Source: an uncultured Chloroflexota bacterium
GTDB lineage: Bacteria > Chloroflexota > Dehalococcoidia > Lucifugimonadales > CAJXCD01
Reading direction: 5' to 3'
Length of the DNA stretch: 64,000 nucleotides
Assembly (NCBI GenBank): GCA_913051545.1
Contig: CAJXCD010000001.1
Location: forward strand, 62,001-126,000
Shown: positions 44,001-53,053 of the stretch, piece after piece
How positions within the stretch are numbered: position 1 is the first letter of the stretch
Layout of the letters: every line of letters starts with the position of its first letter
Position numbers and translations under genes: made by a program
The notes under the pieces: model-generated
Told to the model about the DNA's origin: nothing
Seen by the model: only the letters and a program-made list of their open reading frames with translations
The model's database searches: none

Positions 44001-46388
44001 CTACGGCCTTACTCGATACAACAGCACATCTCCTGACTCAAAAATCTTATCCATAAATTCAGAGAATTTACTCAGCCCTGCTTGACCATAAACCTTCCTT
44101 TCACGATGCCCAATATAAACCAAATCTACTCCATATTTCCCCATGAGCATTTTCGCTTTTTCAATATCACTGGTAGTATATATTTCCATTACATCTTCAA
44201 TCCTTCCCTCATAAATCTCTCCACCCCCTCTCCACTGATTTTCGTGCCCTATCCATCCTAGAACAGTTGCGACACCCGTACTCCCAGAAATCCTGCTGTA
44301 ATCAGAATAGTCTATTATGTCCCTGGTATCACCATCTCCGTTAAGGTCCACTCCTGAAATTATTTCTTCCCCCACCGCTTCTAGTATCACAGAGTTTCTC
44401 ATAGCAATTTTTCTAACCTCTTTTATTGCTAAATACTCGCCTGGTGAGTATTTCTGTAAGTGATCGAGGCCATCAAGAGTAAAATCTTCTCTGAAAGGAA
44501 CACTTTTGCTCACTATCGCCGGGAACGGATAATACAACGCCAGGGTTAATAAAATCACTGCTGACAACGCCCAACCCTTCGCAAAGACCATTCTCCACCC
44601 AAAAGTCTCTTTGATTAATTTCTGCAAGTAGTATATTGCACAACCAGAAGCTATAGCTAGTAGAATCCAAGCCTGATAATACAACTTGAAAACCGTGTTC
44701 ATGCGTTCATTAGATCCGCCAAACGCATCATCAATATATAGCAGTTCAGGACCAATAATTAGTAGAAGGGAAATCGTGGATATTGCTACCGCAAAAAGGC
44801 TGCCTCGATCATTTTGCGTGAATTTTCCTAACCAAAGCGTAGTGTAAATTCCAATTCCAACTAAGACAGTGATTGGCAAAACGTGCAAGAATCTTGGAAT
44901 CAAAAGAGATGTGGAATCATTCTGCTCTAGGTAGATAAACGCCCATATAATATATGGTACCAGCGAAATGACACCAGCTATAATCCCAAGAATACCACTA
45001 CCTTCTCTAACGTTGGTCTTATAAAAAGAACTAACCACGAATGGCATTACTACCGCAAATAATGCTCCCCAAACAACAAAAAAATGAATAGGCCTAGTAA
45101 CGAAAGGCCCAGTCGCACCAATTCCTGATACTTGATTAGTGAAAGTGAAATAATAAGGAAGAAATAGAACCACAGCTACAATAATGGTGGGAAATCCCAG
45201 CCCAAACATTTCCTTAAAAAAACGTCTCTTCGTTCCAAATTCAGGATGTAAACTCCTCAAAATCAATACCCCGAAAAATACCGCAGAAAACACTGGCAGA
45301 TCCCACATATTCACAAATGCCAAAGCCCCCAACGACAACCCCATCAGAAATACTATGAAGTATATTTTTATGTACTTGTATGATATCTGAATGCGATTTA
45401 AATTTAACAAATTCAAACTCATGGCTAAAAACAACGTTACGAAAGGGATCGACATAACATGAGGATGAAGGTCTCCTAGCAAAAAGCTAAAAAATGGAAA
45501 TTCATGAATTGTGTAATCTACAACCGAAATCCCAACGTAAGAACCAATCACTCTCGTTGCACGCCACCACCACCAATTTTCTTGCGGAACGAAACCCCCT
45601 ACTTGTGCTGACGATCCTCCTAAACCTTCCACTCCTATCCATCCCCAAAACCCTTGTGTACCTATTTGATTGAATGCCAACAGCTCAAGAAAACCTTCAA
45701 GGTTTGCAGCGATAGTAACAAGTACGGCCGCAGAAACAGAAGATACGAACATGTATTTGATACGATTCGAATCAGTTCTAATCATATTTAATACTAGACC
45801 AAAAACACCTGACGCCGACAATGCAGGCAGTAATGCAAGTGACAGGTTATAAGCAACACTTGGTGATACCGATGTAAGCTTACTTATTACTCCCATCATC
45901 CAATATCCAAAATAATAATAACTAATAGAATGGCCACTTAACCATGGATCTACTGGCTGGCCAAGATATGTACGTATGGAAGCGTTCAGGAACGCAAAGT
46001 CCATTGGTTGCTCTGTGTGACTAATAGATGGATCATAACCTCGTAGCAACACCCATCCCAGGAACGTCACTAAAAACACCGCCTCACATGCGAATATTAT
46101 TTTGCGCTCTGCCCAAAAAAATTGGAGGAGTTCTACTCGACTAGACCATGAACGCCATAATGATGCAATAGCAATGACTAAAATCAATGCGAAAACAGTT
46201 ATCTGGGTGCTTGGTAGTAAATGCAAAACGCTTAAGATCCAAGAAAAATATGCACATATCAAAATCCCGAGTGGCTTGCTCAGACTATAACCTCGATCAC
46301 GCAGGCCTGGAAAAATATAGTGACACAGAGGTAGAACTGCTAATCCTGCTACTTCAACCGCTACGATCCAAATCAACACATCAAGCAT
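44001..46388 (-). CDS. DUF2298 / TIGR03662 (Chlor_Arch_YYY) membrane protein
   Basis: About 795 residues with many helices. It carries QPMDFAFLNASIRTYLGQPV and WLSGHSISYYYFGYWMMGV, then FSFLLGDLHPHVMSIPF, all typical of this Chloroflexi/archaea family. A soluble C-terminal segment includes AVGEEIISGVDLNGDGD and the final YGVDLVYIGHRERKVYG. ATG 46388 was chosen; GTG 46397 adds three residues. The family usually neighbours TIGR03663, as here, suggesting one glycosylation apparatus. Biochemical function is not established. Confidence 0.82.
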   Translation of the reverse strand: MLDVLIWIVAVEVAGLAVLPLCHYIFPGLRDRGYSLSKPLGILICAYFSWILSVLHLLPSTQITVFALILVIAIASLWRSWSSRVELLQFFWAERKIIFACEAVFLVTFLGWVLLRGYDPSISHTEQPMDFAFLNASIRTYLGQPVDPWLSGHSISYYYFGYWMMGVISKLTSVSPSVAYNLSLALLPALSASGVFGLVLNMIRTDSNRIKYMFVSSVSAAVLVTIAANLEGFLELLAFNQIGTQGFWGWIGVEGLGGSSAQVGGFVPQENWWWWRATRVIGSYVGISVVDYTIHEFPFFSFLLGDLHPHVMSIPFVTLFLAMSLNLLNLNRIQISYKYIKIYFIVFLMGLSLGALAFVNMWDLPVFSAVFFGVLILRSLHPEFGTKRRFFKEMFGLGFPTIIVAVVLFLPYYFTFTNQVSGIGATGPFVTRPIHFFVVWGALFAVVMPFVVSSFYKTNVREGSGILGIIAGVISLVPYIIWAFIYLEQNDSTSLLIPRFLHVLPITVLVGIGIYTTLWLGKFTQNDRGSLFAVAISTISLLLIIGPELLYIDDAFGGSNERMNTVFKLYYQAWILLAIASGCAIYYLQKLIKETFGWRMVFAKGWALSAVILLTLALYYPFPAIVSKSVPFREDFTLDGLDHLQKYSPGEYLAIKEVRKIAMRNSVILEAVGEEIISGVDLNGDGDTRDIIDYSDYSRISGSTGVATVLGWIGHENQWRGGGEIYEGRIEDVMEIYTTSDIEKAKMLMGKYGVDLVYIGHRERKVYGQAGLSKFSEFMDKIFESGDVLLYRVRP

Positions 46389-46553
46389 AGTTACCACTAC
46401 TAGACCTGAGAATTAGTTTGAACCTAAACGTGAGCCACAATTGGGTTAAGATCAGAATGTGTGTTACTCCATCGCTAATAATGGCGTCTTCTCGAACATA
46501 ATTAATATATACAGATTGTTGTATGCGGCCCAGCATGGTACCCCGTATAAACT

Positions 46554-47537
46554 CTATTCGGTAGCAAACAGGGCTTTAATAAATGTATCGGGGTTAAATA
46601 TTGCAACATCCTTGTGACTTTCACCATTTCCTACGTATAACACTGGGATATTCAGTTCATGTGCTATCGCCACAACCACCCCTCCTTTAGAAGTACCATC
46701 TAACTTAGTTAAGAAAACCCCGTTACAATTAAGCTTTTCAGCAAATGCCCTAGCCTGGGAAAGACCATTTTGACCGGTAGTAGCATCAATCGTAAGTATA
46801 GTTGCAATAGAAGTCTCCGCATGACCAGTCGAGAGTACTCTCTTAACTTTACTTAATTCTTCCATAAGATTGTTTTTTGTGTGCAACCTCCCTGCAGTAT
46901 CAATAATTACGACATCTACGCCCCTAGCTTTCCCAGCCTGAATAGCATCAAAGGCAACAGCACCAGGATCGGATCCTTCTTTATGGGATACCACATCAAC
47001 ACCAAGCCTGTGTCCCCAAATTCCCAACTGATCTATCGCAGCAGCTCTATATGTGTCAGCTGCCCCAATCAATATTTTTTTTCCGTGATCCTGATAAATG
47101 GAAATTAATTTTGCAATGCTAGTTGTCTTTCCGACTCCATTAACGCCAACAACCATTACTACTTCTTTCGAAATCATATCTTTGTCTCGATTCGATTCAG
47201 AGCTCACTTGTAAAATATTAACCATCTCTTGCTTGAGAATTTGCAACACTTTTTCGGAATCAACAATCCCTTCAGCTTCGATTCTATCCTTGAGAAGGGT
47301 AATGAGTCTTGTAGTAGCTAAAACTCCTACGTCTGCCGAAATCAGTAATTCTTCAACGTTATCCCAAGTATCCTGATCTAACGAATCACTTCTGAAAACA
47401 GAATGTATTTTCCCAAACCAACTGCCACGAGTTTTTGCGACAGCGCGTACAGTAGCTTCATAACCGTCTTCTTGAGAAAAATGCAAATCGCTAACCTCTA
47501 CTTTGGATTTTAAAATGGTGGAATTTCCTCTGGCCAA
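46554..47537 (-). CDS. ftsY: Signal recognition particle receptor FtsY
   Basis: SRP-receptor GTPase, 327 residues with a short N-terminal region, targeting nascent membrane proteins to the Sec/YidC machinery. The N-domain ends before the P-loop GVNGVGKTTSIAKL. The G-domain shows ADTYRAAAIDQL, IDTAGRLHTKNNLM (Walker B/DTAGR), TKLDGTSKGG and YVGNGESHKD. The start is TTG and no acidic A-domain is present. It runs towards the DUF2298 gene, with about 165 bp between the two. YidC is coded later in the window. Confidence 0.94.
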   Translation of the reverse strand: MARGNSTILKSKVEVSDLHFSQEDGYEATVRAVAKTRGSWFGKIHSVFRSDSLDQDTWDNVEELLISADVGVLATTRLITLLKDRIEAEGIVDSEKVLQILKQEMVNILQVSSESNRDKDMISKEVVMVVGVNGVGKTTSIAKLISIYQDHGKKILIGAADTYRAAAIDQLGIWGHRLGVDVVSHKEGSDPGAVAFDAIQAGKARGVDVVIIDTAGRLHTKNNLMEELSKVKRVLSTGHAETSIATILTIDATTGQNGLSQARAFAEKLNCNGVFLTKLDGTSKGGVVVAIAHELNIPVLYVGNGESHKDVAIFNPDTFIKALFATE

Positions 47538-47854
47538 TTATTGCTGAAAAGTTGTTCGGGTACTATTCCCCCAGAACCACAAAACAAATTACTTCTCAAG
47601 CTAAAAATAAACTCTCGATGAATAAACCTAGATGTTCGGTTAGAATTAATGCACAAGATAAGCTATACCAAACATACTAATATTTTTGTAAATGTAAGGA
47701 TCTCTCTTAACGTCTGATAGTTTTGTTTTATCATCCGATACCTGACTTGCATATATAGAGTGGCAAATCACTAAGACGTAAAGCTCAATTTACTGTATTA
47801 ATAGATCCATTGACGGAAAATTAATCCGTCCACGTGAATAACAAAGCCTATTGG
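47538..47854. other. 317-bp gene-free stretch upstream of ftsY
   Basis: No coding frame of convincing quality on either strand and no RNA gene recognised. It holds one hairpin, GACGGA (47812-47817) with TCCGTC (47825-47830) and a 7-nt loop, 25 bp downstream of the zinc-ribbon gene on the minus strand, possibly its terminator although no U-tract follows. Confidence 0.6.
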
Positions 47855-48067
47855 TTACCTAGGCCTAGGAGAATGAGCCGCTCCGCTTGCTATAGGCTCA
47901 TTAAGATAAACATCACCGTTACGAATTTTTATATTAAATCCACATTCAGGTTTACTGCATACCCAAGCCTTGTAATGAATAGGTGCCCCTTGCCCACCAA
48001 AATCAGACAGTGGCAACAAGCTCCCCACCCCACACGCCTGGCACACAGGCCAATTATCATTCCCCAC
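47855..48067 (-). CDS. Small zinc-ribbon-like protein
   Basis: 70 residues starting with GTG, strongly supported by GGGAGG eight bases upstream. Two cysteine pairs, CQAC near residue 9 and CSKPEC near residue 37, are spaced as in a zinc ribbon. The rest is short and polar with a Pro-Arg end. No specific family recognised. The excellent ribosome-binding site argues that it is a real gene. Confidence 0.7.
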   Translation of the reverse strand: MGNDNWPVCQACGVGSLLPLSDFGGQGAPIHYKAWVCSKPECGFNIKIRNGDVYLNEPIASGAAHSPRPR

Positions 48068-48290
48068 AGCTAAATCCTCCCATTATGCCCAGTTTAGGAA
48101 TCAAGGTGGGCAAGTATACCACTCTGATCAATTCCCCAACAAGTCCTAATGGTCATAAATTTGATTCCCGTTAAGCTTTACTTATACCATGCAGTAGTCC
48201 ACAAAAATAACTTAGATTTGTGTTCTGTAAATTGCCTACAAAAATCAACCTTAACGGTCAAAAAATTATAGGGAAGGATTCCAGAACCTA

Positions 48291-48548
48291 ATGTGCAAAA
48301 AAATTATCGACATGAAAGACATGATGTCGTTGTACGAAATCACCGATCAATTTGGTATTGATCGCGAATTAATAGAAGTACCTTTAGAAAAAGACGGCGA
48401 CGGGGCAATAAACATTCTTGATAATAATCGATTGCAAATAATTATACCTTCAAATATTTCCATCGATAGATGGTTAGCAACCTTAGAAAATACATTAATT
48501 CAGTTAGGTTTCTGCGTTGTCGAAGAGGAAAACGAATGGACAAAATAA
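48291..48548 (+). CDS. Small hypothetical protein
   Basis: 85 residues, acidic, no motif recognised. AAGGA lies about 12 bases before the ATG; other ATGs in frame at 48312 and 48321 are possible. The repeated hydrophobic pattern (LQIIIPSN, ENTLIQLGFCVVEEE) looks like a folded alpha/beta miniprotein. It faces the amidohydrolase convergently, 20 bp between stops. Confidence 0.5.
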   Translation: MCKKIIDMKDMMSLYEITDQFGIDRELIEVPLEKDGDGAINILDNNRLQIIIPSNISIDRWLATLENTLIQLGFCVVEEENEWTK

Positions 48549-48568
48549 AGATTGTTTGACAACATGAC

Positions 48569-49408
48569 TTATAGCCCCAGAAGCCTCGTAGCATTACCCC
48601 CTGTTATTAAATTTTTTTCGTGTTCCTCTAGATTTGATCCAGATATTTGGTCTAAAATACGACTTGGTTTTACCAAGGGATAATCACTCGCCATTAGGAC
48701 TTTATGTGCTCCAAGTATAGACACCACCGATTCAAATATTTCCGACCTATACAAAAATGGTGATGCAGCGGTATCAAAATATACGTTGGCAAGTACTTCT
48801 TCCACCTCAGGCATCAAGGAATAAAAGGGAAGCCCGCCACCCCAATGGGCACACACAATCGCAATTCCAGGACAATTTTGAATGAATTCCCATAGAACAC
48901 TTGGATAAGTTTTTCCCTTGCCTCCATACGTATGACCCACTGGTTCTGACGAATGCGTCGTCACAATAAGATCATGATATCTAACGGCTTCTAGGAATGA
49001 ACTCATTATTTTCCCATCAGTCAAATCAAAACCCTGGGTATCTGGATGTAGTTCACCTATCCCCTTAAGCCCAGCATTACTACACCTATCTATTTCCTTA
49101 GAACAATCGTCTCCCCACGCAGGATTAACGCCCGCAAACCCAACCAACCTACCATTGGACTTGGCGACCGCATCTATCAAATAGTCGTTTGAATCAACTG
49201 CTAATTTAGCATCATTCCAACCTATCCCCATAACCACTGACACATCTATATCTTCTTCATCCATCGATTGAATTAATTCCTGAAAGCTCACAATTCTTGC
49301 ATTAGGGTCATTAAATAACTCCCTGAACGTAGCATCTCGTTTAATACAAAGGTCCTTGTTATCTATAACCCACTCTGAAAATATGTGCGTATGAAAATCT
49401 ATAACCAA
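48569..49408 (-). CDS. Amidohydrolase-2 family (ACMSD-like) hydrolase
   Basis: TIM-barrel metal-dependent hydrolase/decarboxylase, 279 residues. Metal-binding histidines are His6 and His8 in DFHTH. Further motifs are THSSEPVGH near residue 150, CAHWGGG near 190 and ASDYP near 245, the latter supplying the catalytic Asp. The start codon is TTG with weak ribosome-binding signal. Substrate unknown; related proteins decarboxylate or hydrolyse aromatic or lactone acids. It follows two SDR genes on the same strand after an 87 bp gap. Confidence 0.85.
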   Translation of the reverse strand: MVIDFHTHIFSEWVIDNKDLCIKRDATFRELFNDPNARIVSFQELIQSMDEEDIDVSVVMGIGWNDAKLAVDSNDYLIDAVAKSNGRLVGFAGVNPAWGDDCSKEIDRCSNAGLKGIGELHPDTQGFDLTDGKIMSSFLEAVRYHDLIVTTHSSEPVGHTYGGKGKTYPSVLWEFIQNCPGIAIVCAHWGGGLPFYSLMPEVEEVLANVYFDTAASPFLYRSEIFESVVSILGAHKVLMASDYPLVKPSRILDQISGSNLEEHEKNLITGGNATRLLGL

Positions 49409-49495
49409 TTACAGTGTATCCATTTCTATATCTATTAATTTTGTCGGGTTGTTACAAAAGCCCGTGTAAGAAGTAAATCACGCCTTACAGTGATG

Positions 49496-50290
49496 CTACA
49501 TTGCCGTCATGCCACCATCTATAACAAGGTCCACTCCCGTTATGAAAGCTGATTCATCGGATGCGAGATACAAGATTCCGTAAGCTATTTCCTCCACAGT
49601 GCCCAATCGCCTCATGGGTACAGACTCTAAACGTCTACCAAGCGCTTCGCTAGTAAACGCGTCCTTTGTCATTGGAGTCAGAACAAATCCTGGATGCACC
49701 GCATTGAATCTAATCCCATATTTGGCACATTGAACTGCCAATGCCTTAGTGAGTGATCGTATAGCACCCTTTGCACCATGGTAAGGAGTGGATGAATCTG
49801 AACCTACTAACGCGGATATTGATCCTACATTGACTATCGAACCGCCTTTAGACCTACGCATTACAGGAACTGTATGTTTTGCTCCTAAAAATGCCGCTTT
49901 TGCATGTATTCCAATCTGCTGATCCCACATCTCAGGAGTTGTGTCTTCAACATTTGTCCTAACAGTATCACCTGCACAATTTACTAGAATATCGATTGTC
50001 CCATATCTAGATACCGTAGCCTCTACTACCTGTTTCCATCCAATATCGCTCGTGACATCAAGTTTTATAAATGATGCTTTCTTGCCAGAATCTGTAATTT
50101 GATTAGCTACAACTTGTCCCATCTTTTCGTTGATATCTGACACAACAACAGTTGCGCCTTCATCTGCAAACAAATGTGCTGTCGTTCCTCCAAAACCCAT
50201 CAGGCTGGAACGTATTCCAGTTGCCGCACCTGTAATAAGGGCAACCTTACCATCGAGTCGTTTCCTGCTATCCATATATAAATCCGACAT
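49496..50290 (-). CDS. SDR oxidoreductase with insertion in the glycine-rich loop (copy 1)
   Basis: 264 residues, short-chain dehydrogenase fold. The glycine motif normally reading TGxxxGxG is TGAATGIRSSLMGFGGTTA: seven residues are inserted between GI and GGTTA. It has NCAG instead of NNAG. The catalytic Ser, Tyr and Lys are present in NVGSIS and YHGAK, with normal spacing of 13 and 4. The end is FITGVDLVIDGGMTAM. It is a sister of the next gene, 52 bp apart and on the same strand. Substrate unknown. Confidence 0.85.
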   Translation of the reverse strand: MSDLYMDSRKRLDGKVALITGAATGIRSSLMGFGGTTAHLFADEGATVVVSDINEKMGQVVANQITDSGKKASFIKLDVTSDIGWKQVVEATVSRYGTIDILVNCAGDTVRTNVEDTTPEMWDQQIGIHAKAAFLGAKHTVPVMRRSKGGSIVNVGSISALVGSDSSTPYHGAKGAIRSLTKALAVQCAKYGIRFNAVHPGFVLTPMTKDAFTSEALGRRLESVPMRRLGTVEEIAYGILYLASDESAFITGVDLVIDGGMTAM

Positions 50291-50342
50291 TTCAGTGAAA
50301 AGGGCAGGTCGTTAATACTATTAGGGCTGTTCTATTCAATTA

Positions 50343-51113
50343 TTACCACGCTATCCTACCGCCATCAATCACTAGCTCAGCACCAGTAGCAAAAGATGCT
50401 TCATCAGAGGCAAAAAACAATATCCCATACCCAATTTCCTCTGGTCTAGCTAATCTACCCATCGGTACTGTTGCAAGTTTTGGGTCCAGAATATCCGGAT
50501 CTGAAAATGGATCAACTGTCATAGGAGTCATCCCCCAACCTGGATGGACCGAATTTGCCCGTATCCCATCTTTTGCATGCTGGACAGCAGTAGCTTTAGT
50601 GAAAGTTCTAACGGCACCTTTGGCAGCTGAATATACACTATCCCCAAGACTGCCAACGTTGCCGAAAACAGATGAAACATTAACTATAGATCCTCCACCC
50701 GCCTTCCGCATTTCTGGTATAGCATACTTCGTACCCAAAAATGTTCCTTTGGCCATAATGTCCATCTGTCTATTCCACGAATCAACACTTGTTTCCTCAA
50801 TAATAGAAGGGTCTCCTATGCCTGCATTGTTGACTAAAATATTCAGTTCGCCAAACTCTGAAGTGGCAACCTCTATTGCATTAATCCAATCGTGTTCACT
50901 TGTCACGTCCAGGTGAACATATTTTGCTGAACCTCCGCCATCTCTAATTTCAGATGCTGTTTTCTCCCCAATTTCGTCTTTTAAATCAGCTATGATTACA
51001 TTTGCCCCCTCCTTTGAAAATATTCGAGCTGTAGCTCCACCGTACCCCATTACCTCACCTTGCAACCCACTTGCCGCTCCCGTAACAATTGCCGTTTTTC
51101 CTTCAAGTCTCAT
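50343..51113 (-). CDS. SDR oxidoreductase with insertion in the glycine-rich loop (copy 2)
   Basis: 256 residues. The N-terminal loop reads TGAASGLQGEVMGYGGATA, the same seven-residue insertion as its neighbour. NNAG is intact (LVNNAGIGD) and the catalytic set is NVSS, YSAAK. The end is FATGAELVIDGGRIAW. GGAGGAG precedes the ATG. The two proteins are alike in length and motifs, so a tandem duplication is likely. Reaction unknown; the amidohydrolase downstream may share the pathway. Confidence 0.86.
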   Translation of the reverse strand: MRLEGKTAIVTGAASGLQGEVMGYGGATARIFSKEGANVIIADLKDEIGEKTASEIRDGGGSAKYVHLDVTSEHDWINAIEVATSEFGELNILVNNAGIGDPSIIEETSVDSWNRQMDIMAKGTFLGTKYAIPEMRKAGGGSIVNVSSVFGNVGSLGDSVYSAAKGAVRTFTKATAVQHAKDGIRANSVHPGWGMTPMTVDPFSDPDILDPKLATVPMGRLARPEEIGYGILFFASDEASFATGAELVIDGGRIAW

Positions 51114-51201
51114 CCTACTCCTCCGTTGAATTTAATATGGTCTGATCGGGATTATACCGTACAAGCAATCTATTTTTCAGTCATTTAATCTACTCGAGGT
51201 A

Positions 51202-51231
51202 TTGATCGATCACTGGATTGGCCAATACAAT
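51202..51231 (+). promoter_or_regulatory. Possible serS promoter
   Basis: TTGATC (51202-51207), an 18-bp spacer and TACAAT (51226-51231). The -10 is a 5-of-6 match, the -35 only 4 of 6. It would leave a leader of about 130 nt before serS; no T-box element was recognised in it. Confidence 0.35.
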
Positions 51232-51369
51232 ATCCATGGTTTTTGATGCAGAGTTTTAAGTTTGTTCGTTCGTATACCTGTTATCAAGCCTGCCCAAAAA
51301 GGTCGCTTGGAGTTATACTTTGCATAAAACCACTAATAATTATGACAATTTATTCAGGAGAAAAACCTG

Positions 51370-52629
51370 GTGATTGGTATCGAATTTATACGTAATAACG
51401 CCGATCTAGTAAGGAGATCTGCTGAGAAAAGGGGAGACTGCGTACCTGTAGATCAGATCCTTAACCTAGACGAGAGGCGGAGATCTGGAATTGTGAAAGC
51501 TGATAAGCTGCGTGCTCAACGTAACGAAGTTAGCCGCCAAATTGGCAACACCAAGGATCATTCTAAGACATTAATCGATGAAATGAAACGTGTTGGAACC
51601 GAGATAAAATCTCTCGAATCCAAACTGTCTGAAATTGAAGAAGATCTACATTCCCTATTATTATCGATTCCCAACATACCCGATAACGATGTTCCAATAG
51701 GAAAAGATGATTCTGACAACATCATTGTTAGAACATCTAAAGATCTTCCCACTTTCGGTTTTGAACCTCGTCCTCACTGGGAAATAGGTGAAAATCTGAA
51801 TATAATAGACTTCAAACGAGGGGCAAAAATTTCTGGATCTCGGTTCTACATACTAAAGGGAAAAGGAGCTCAACTGCAACGATCCCTTATTCAATGGATG
51901 ATAAACCTCCACACCTCTGAACACGGATATACAGAACTTTACTTGCCAAATTTAGTTACTAGATCAACCGCCACAGGCAGTGGACAGTTACCAAAATTTG
52001 CTGACACTATGTATCATGATCAAGAGGACGACTTGTGGATGATCCCAACAGCTGAAATGCCTATAGCCAATTTGTATAGCAACGAAATTATAGATCGTGA
52101 TTTTATACCAATGGATTACGTCGCACACACACCTTGCTTTCGACGTGAAAAGGCTTCTGCTGGCAGAGAAACTCGCGGCATAAAAAGAGGACATCAATTC
52201 GAAAAAGTGGAAATGTTTAAAATTGTTGAGCCTGAAAAATCACCTGAGGCACTAAGTAAATTAGTAGCTGATGCTGAAGCTGTTTGCTCCCTTCTAGGTA
52301 TTCCTCATCGTGTAAAACTTCAGTGTACCGGAGATTTATCCTCGACATCAGTCAAAACATATGATGTCGAGCTTTGGGCACCAGGGAGCAATGATTGGCT
52401 AGAAGTTAGTTCTTGTTCAAACTGCACCGATTTTCAGGCTAGACGAGCAAATATAAGATACAGGCCAGACACTGATTCAAAACCACAATTTCCACATACA
52501 TTGAATGGGTCAGGGCTGGGCATTCCAAGAACACTGATTGCAATATTAGAAAATGGACAGCAACTTGACGGTTCTGTTGTAATACCGGAAGTACTTCATA
52601 AATACACCGGATTCGATCAGATAAATTAA
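51370..52629 (+). CDS. serS: Seryl-tRNA synthetase
   Basis: Class II synthetase, 419 residues. An N-terminal coiled-coil arm (about residues 35-100) precedes the catalytic domain with motif 2 FRREKASAGRETRGIKRGHQ and motif 3 GSGLGIPRTLIAILEN. The start is GTG with AGGAG nine bases upstream. It is alone on the plus strand, followed 44 bp later by the cupin gene. Confidence 0.96.
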   Translation: MIGIEFIRNNADLVRRSAEKRGDCVPVDQILNLDERRRSGIVKADKLRAQRNEVSRQIGNTKDHSKTLIDEMKRVGTEIKSLESKLSEIEEDLHSLLLSIPNIPDNDVPIGKDDSDNIIVRTSKDLPTFGFEPRPHWEIGENLNIIDFKRGAKISGSRFYILKGKGAQLQRSLIQWMINLHTSEHGYTELYLPNLVTRSTATGSGQLPKFADTMYHDQEDDLWMIPTAEMPIANLYSNEIIDRDFIPMDYVAHTPCFRREKASAGRETRGIKRGHQFEKVEMFKIVEPEKSPEALSKLVADAEAVCSLLGIPHRVKLQCTGDLSSTSVKTYDVELWAPGSNDWLEVSSCSNCTDFQARRANIRYRPDTDSKPQFPHTLNGSGLGIPRTLIAILENGQQLDGSVVIPEVLHKYTGFDQIN

Positions 52630-52673
52630 TATCACCAGGGTTAGATCTAAATAATCATTATAAGGAGATACAT

Positions 52674-53042
52674 ATGGTAATTAGAAATTGGACAGAATGC
52701 CAACCTCACGTCGGGCATGAAAACATACTCATCCACTACATACTGAGCCCAAAAGGTACTGATGGCAAAACTGAAGATGAAGCACCTCTGCAAGGTAACT
52801 GGAGCCTGACAAGGCATTCTATACAACCTGGCAAACAAGGTGATTTTCATACGCACCCATCCGGAACTGTTGAGCATGTATTCTATGTCACTGCAGGACG
52901 AGGCCAAATAAAACTTGACGATACGCTCCACGACATCAAACAAGGGGATGCGATCCACGTACCAACTGGTGTTGGCCATCAGAATTTTAATACTGGTGAC
53001 GACTGGCTAGACCTTCTTGTAATAACTGCTAAAGTCGAGTAG
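52674..53042 (+). CDS. Cupin-domain protein
   Basis: 122 residues, one beta-barrel. The metal site appears as His59, His61, Glu67 and His102, in FHTHPSGTVEH and GVGHQNF. A near-ideal AAGGAG lies seven bases before the ATG. Cupins of this sort bind small molecules or act as dioxygenases or isomerases; no function is deducible. It converges with the MetE-like gene, 11 bp between stops. Confidence 0.82.
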   Translation: MVIRNWTECQPHVGHENILIHYILSPKGTDGKTEDEAPLQGNWSLTRHSIQPGKQGDFHTHPSGTVEHVFYVTAGRGQIKLDDTLHDIKQGDAIHVPTGVGHQNFNTGDDWLDLLVITAKVE

Positions 53043-53053
53043 TACGGTCAGGA

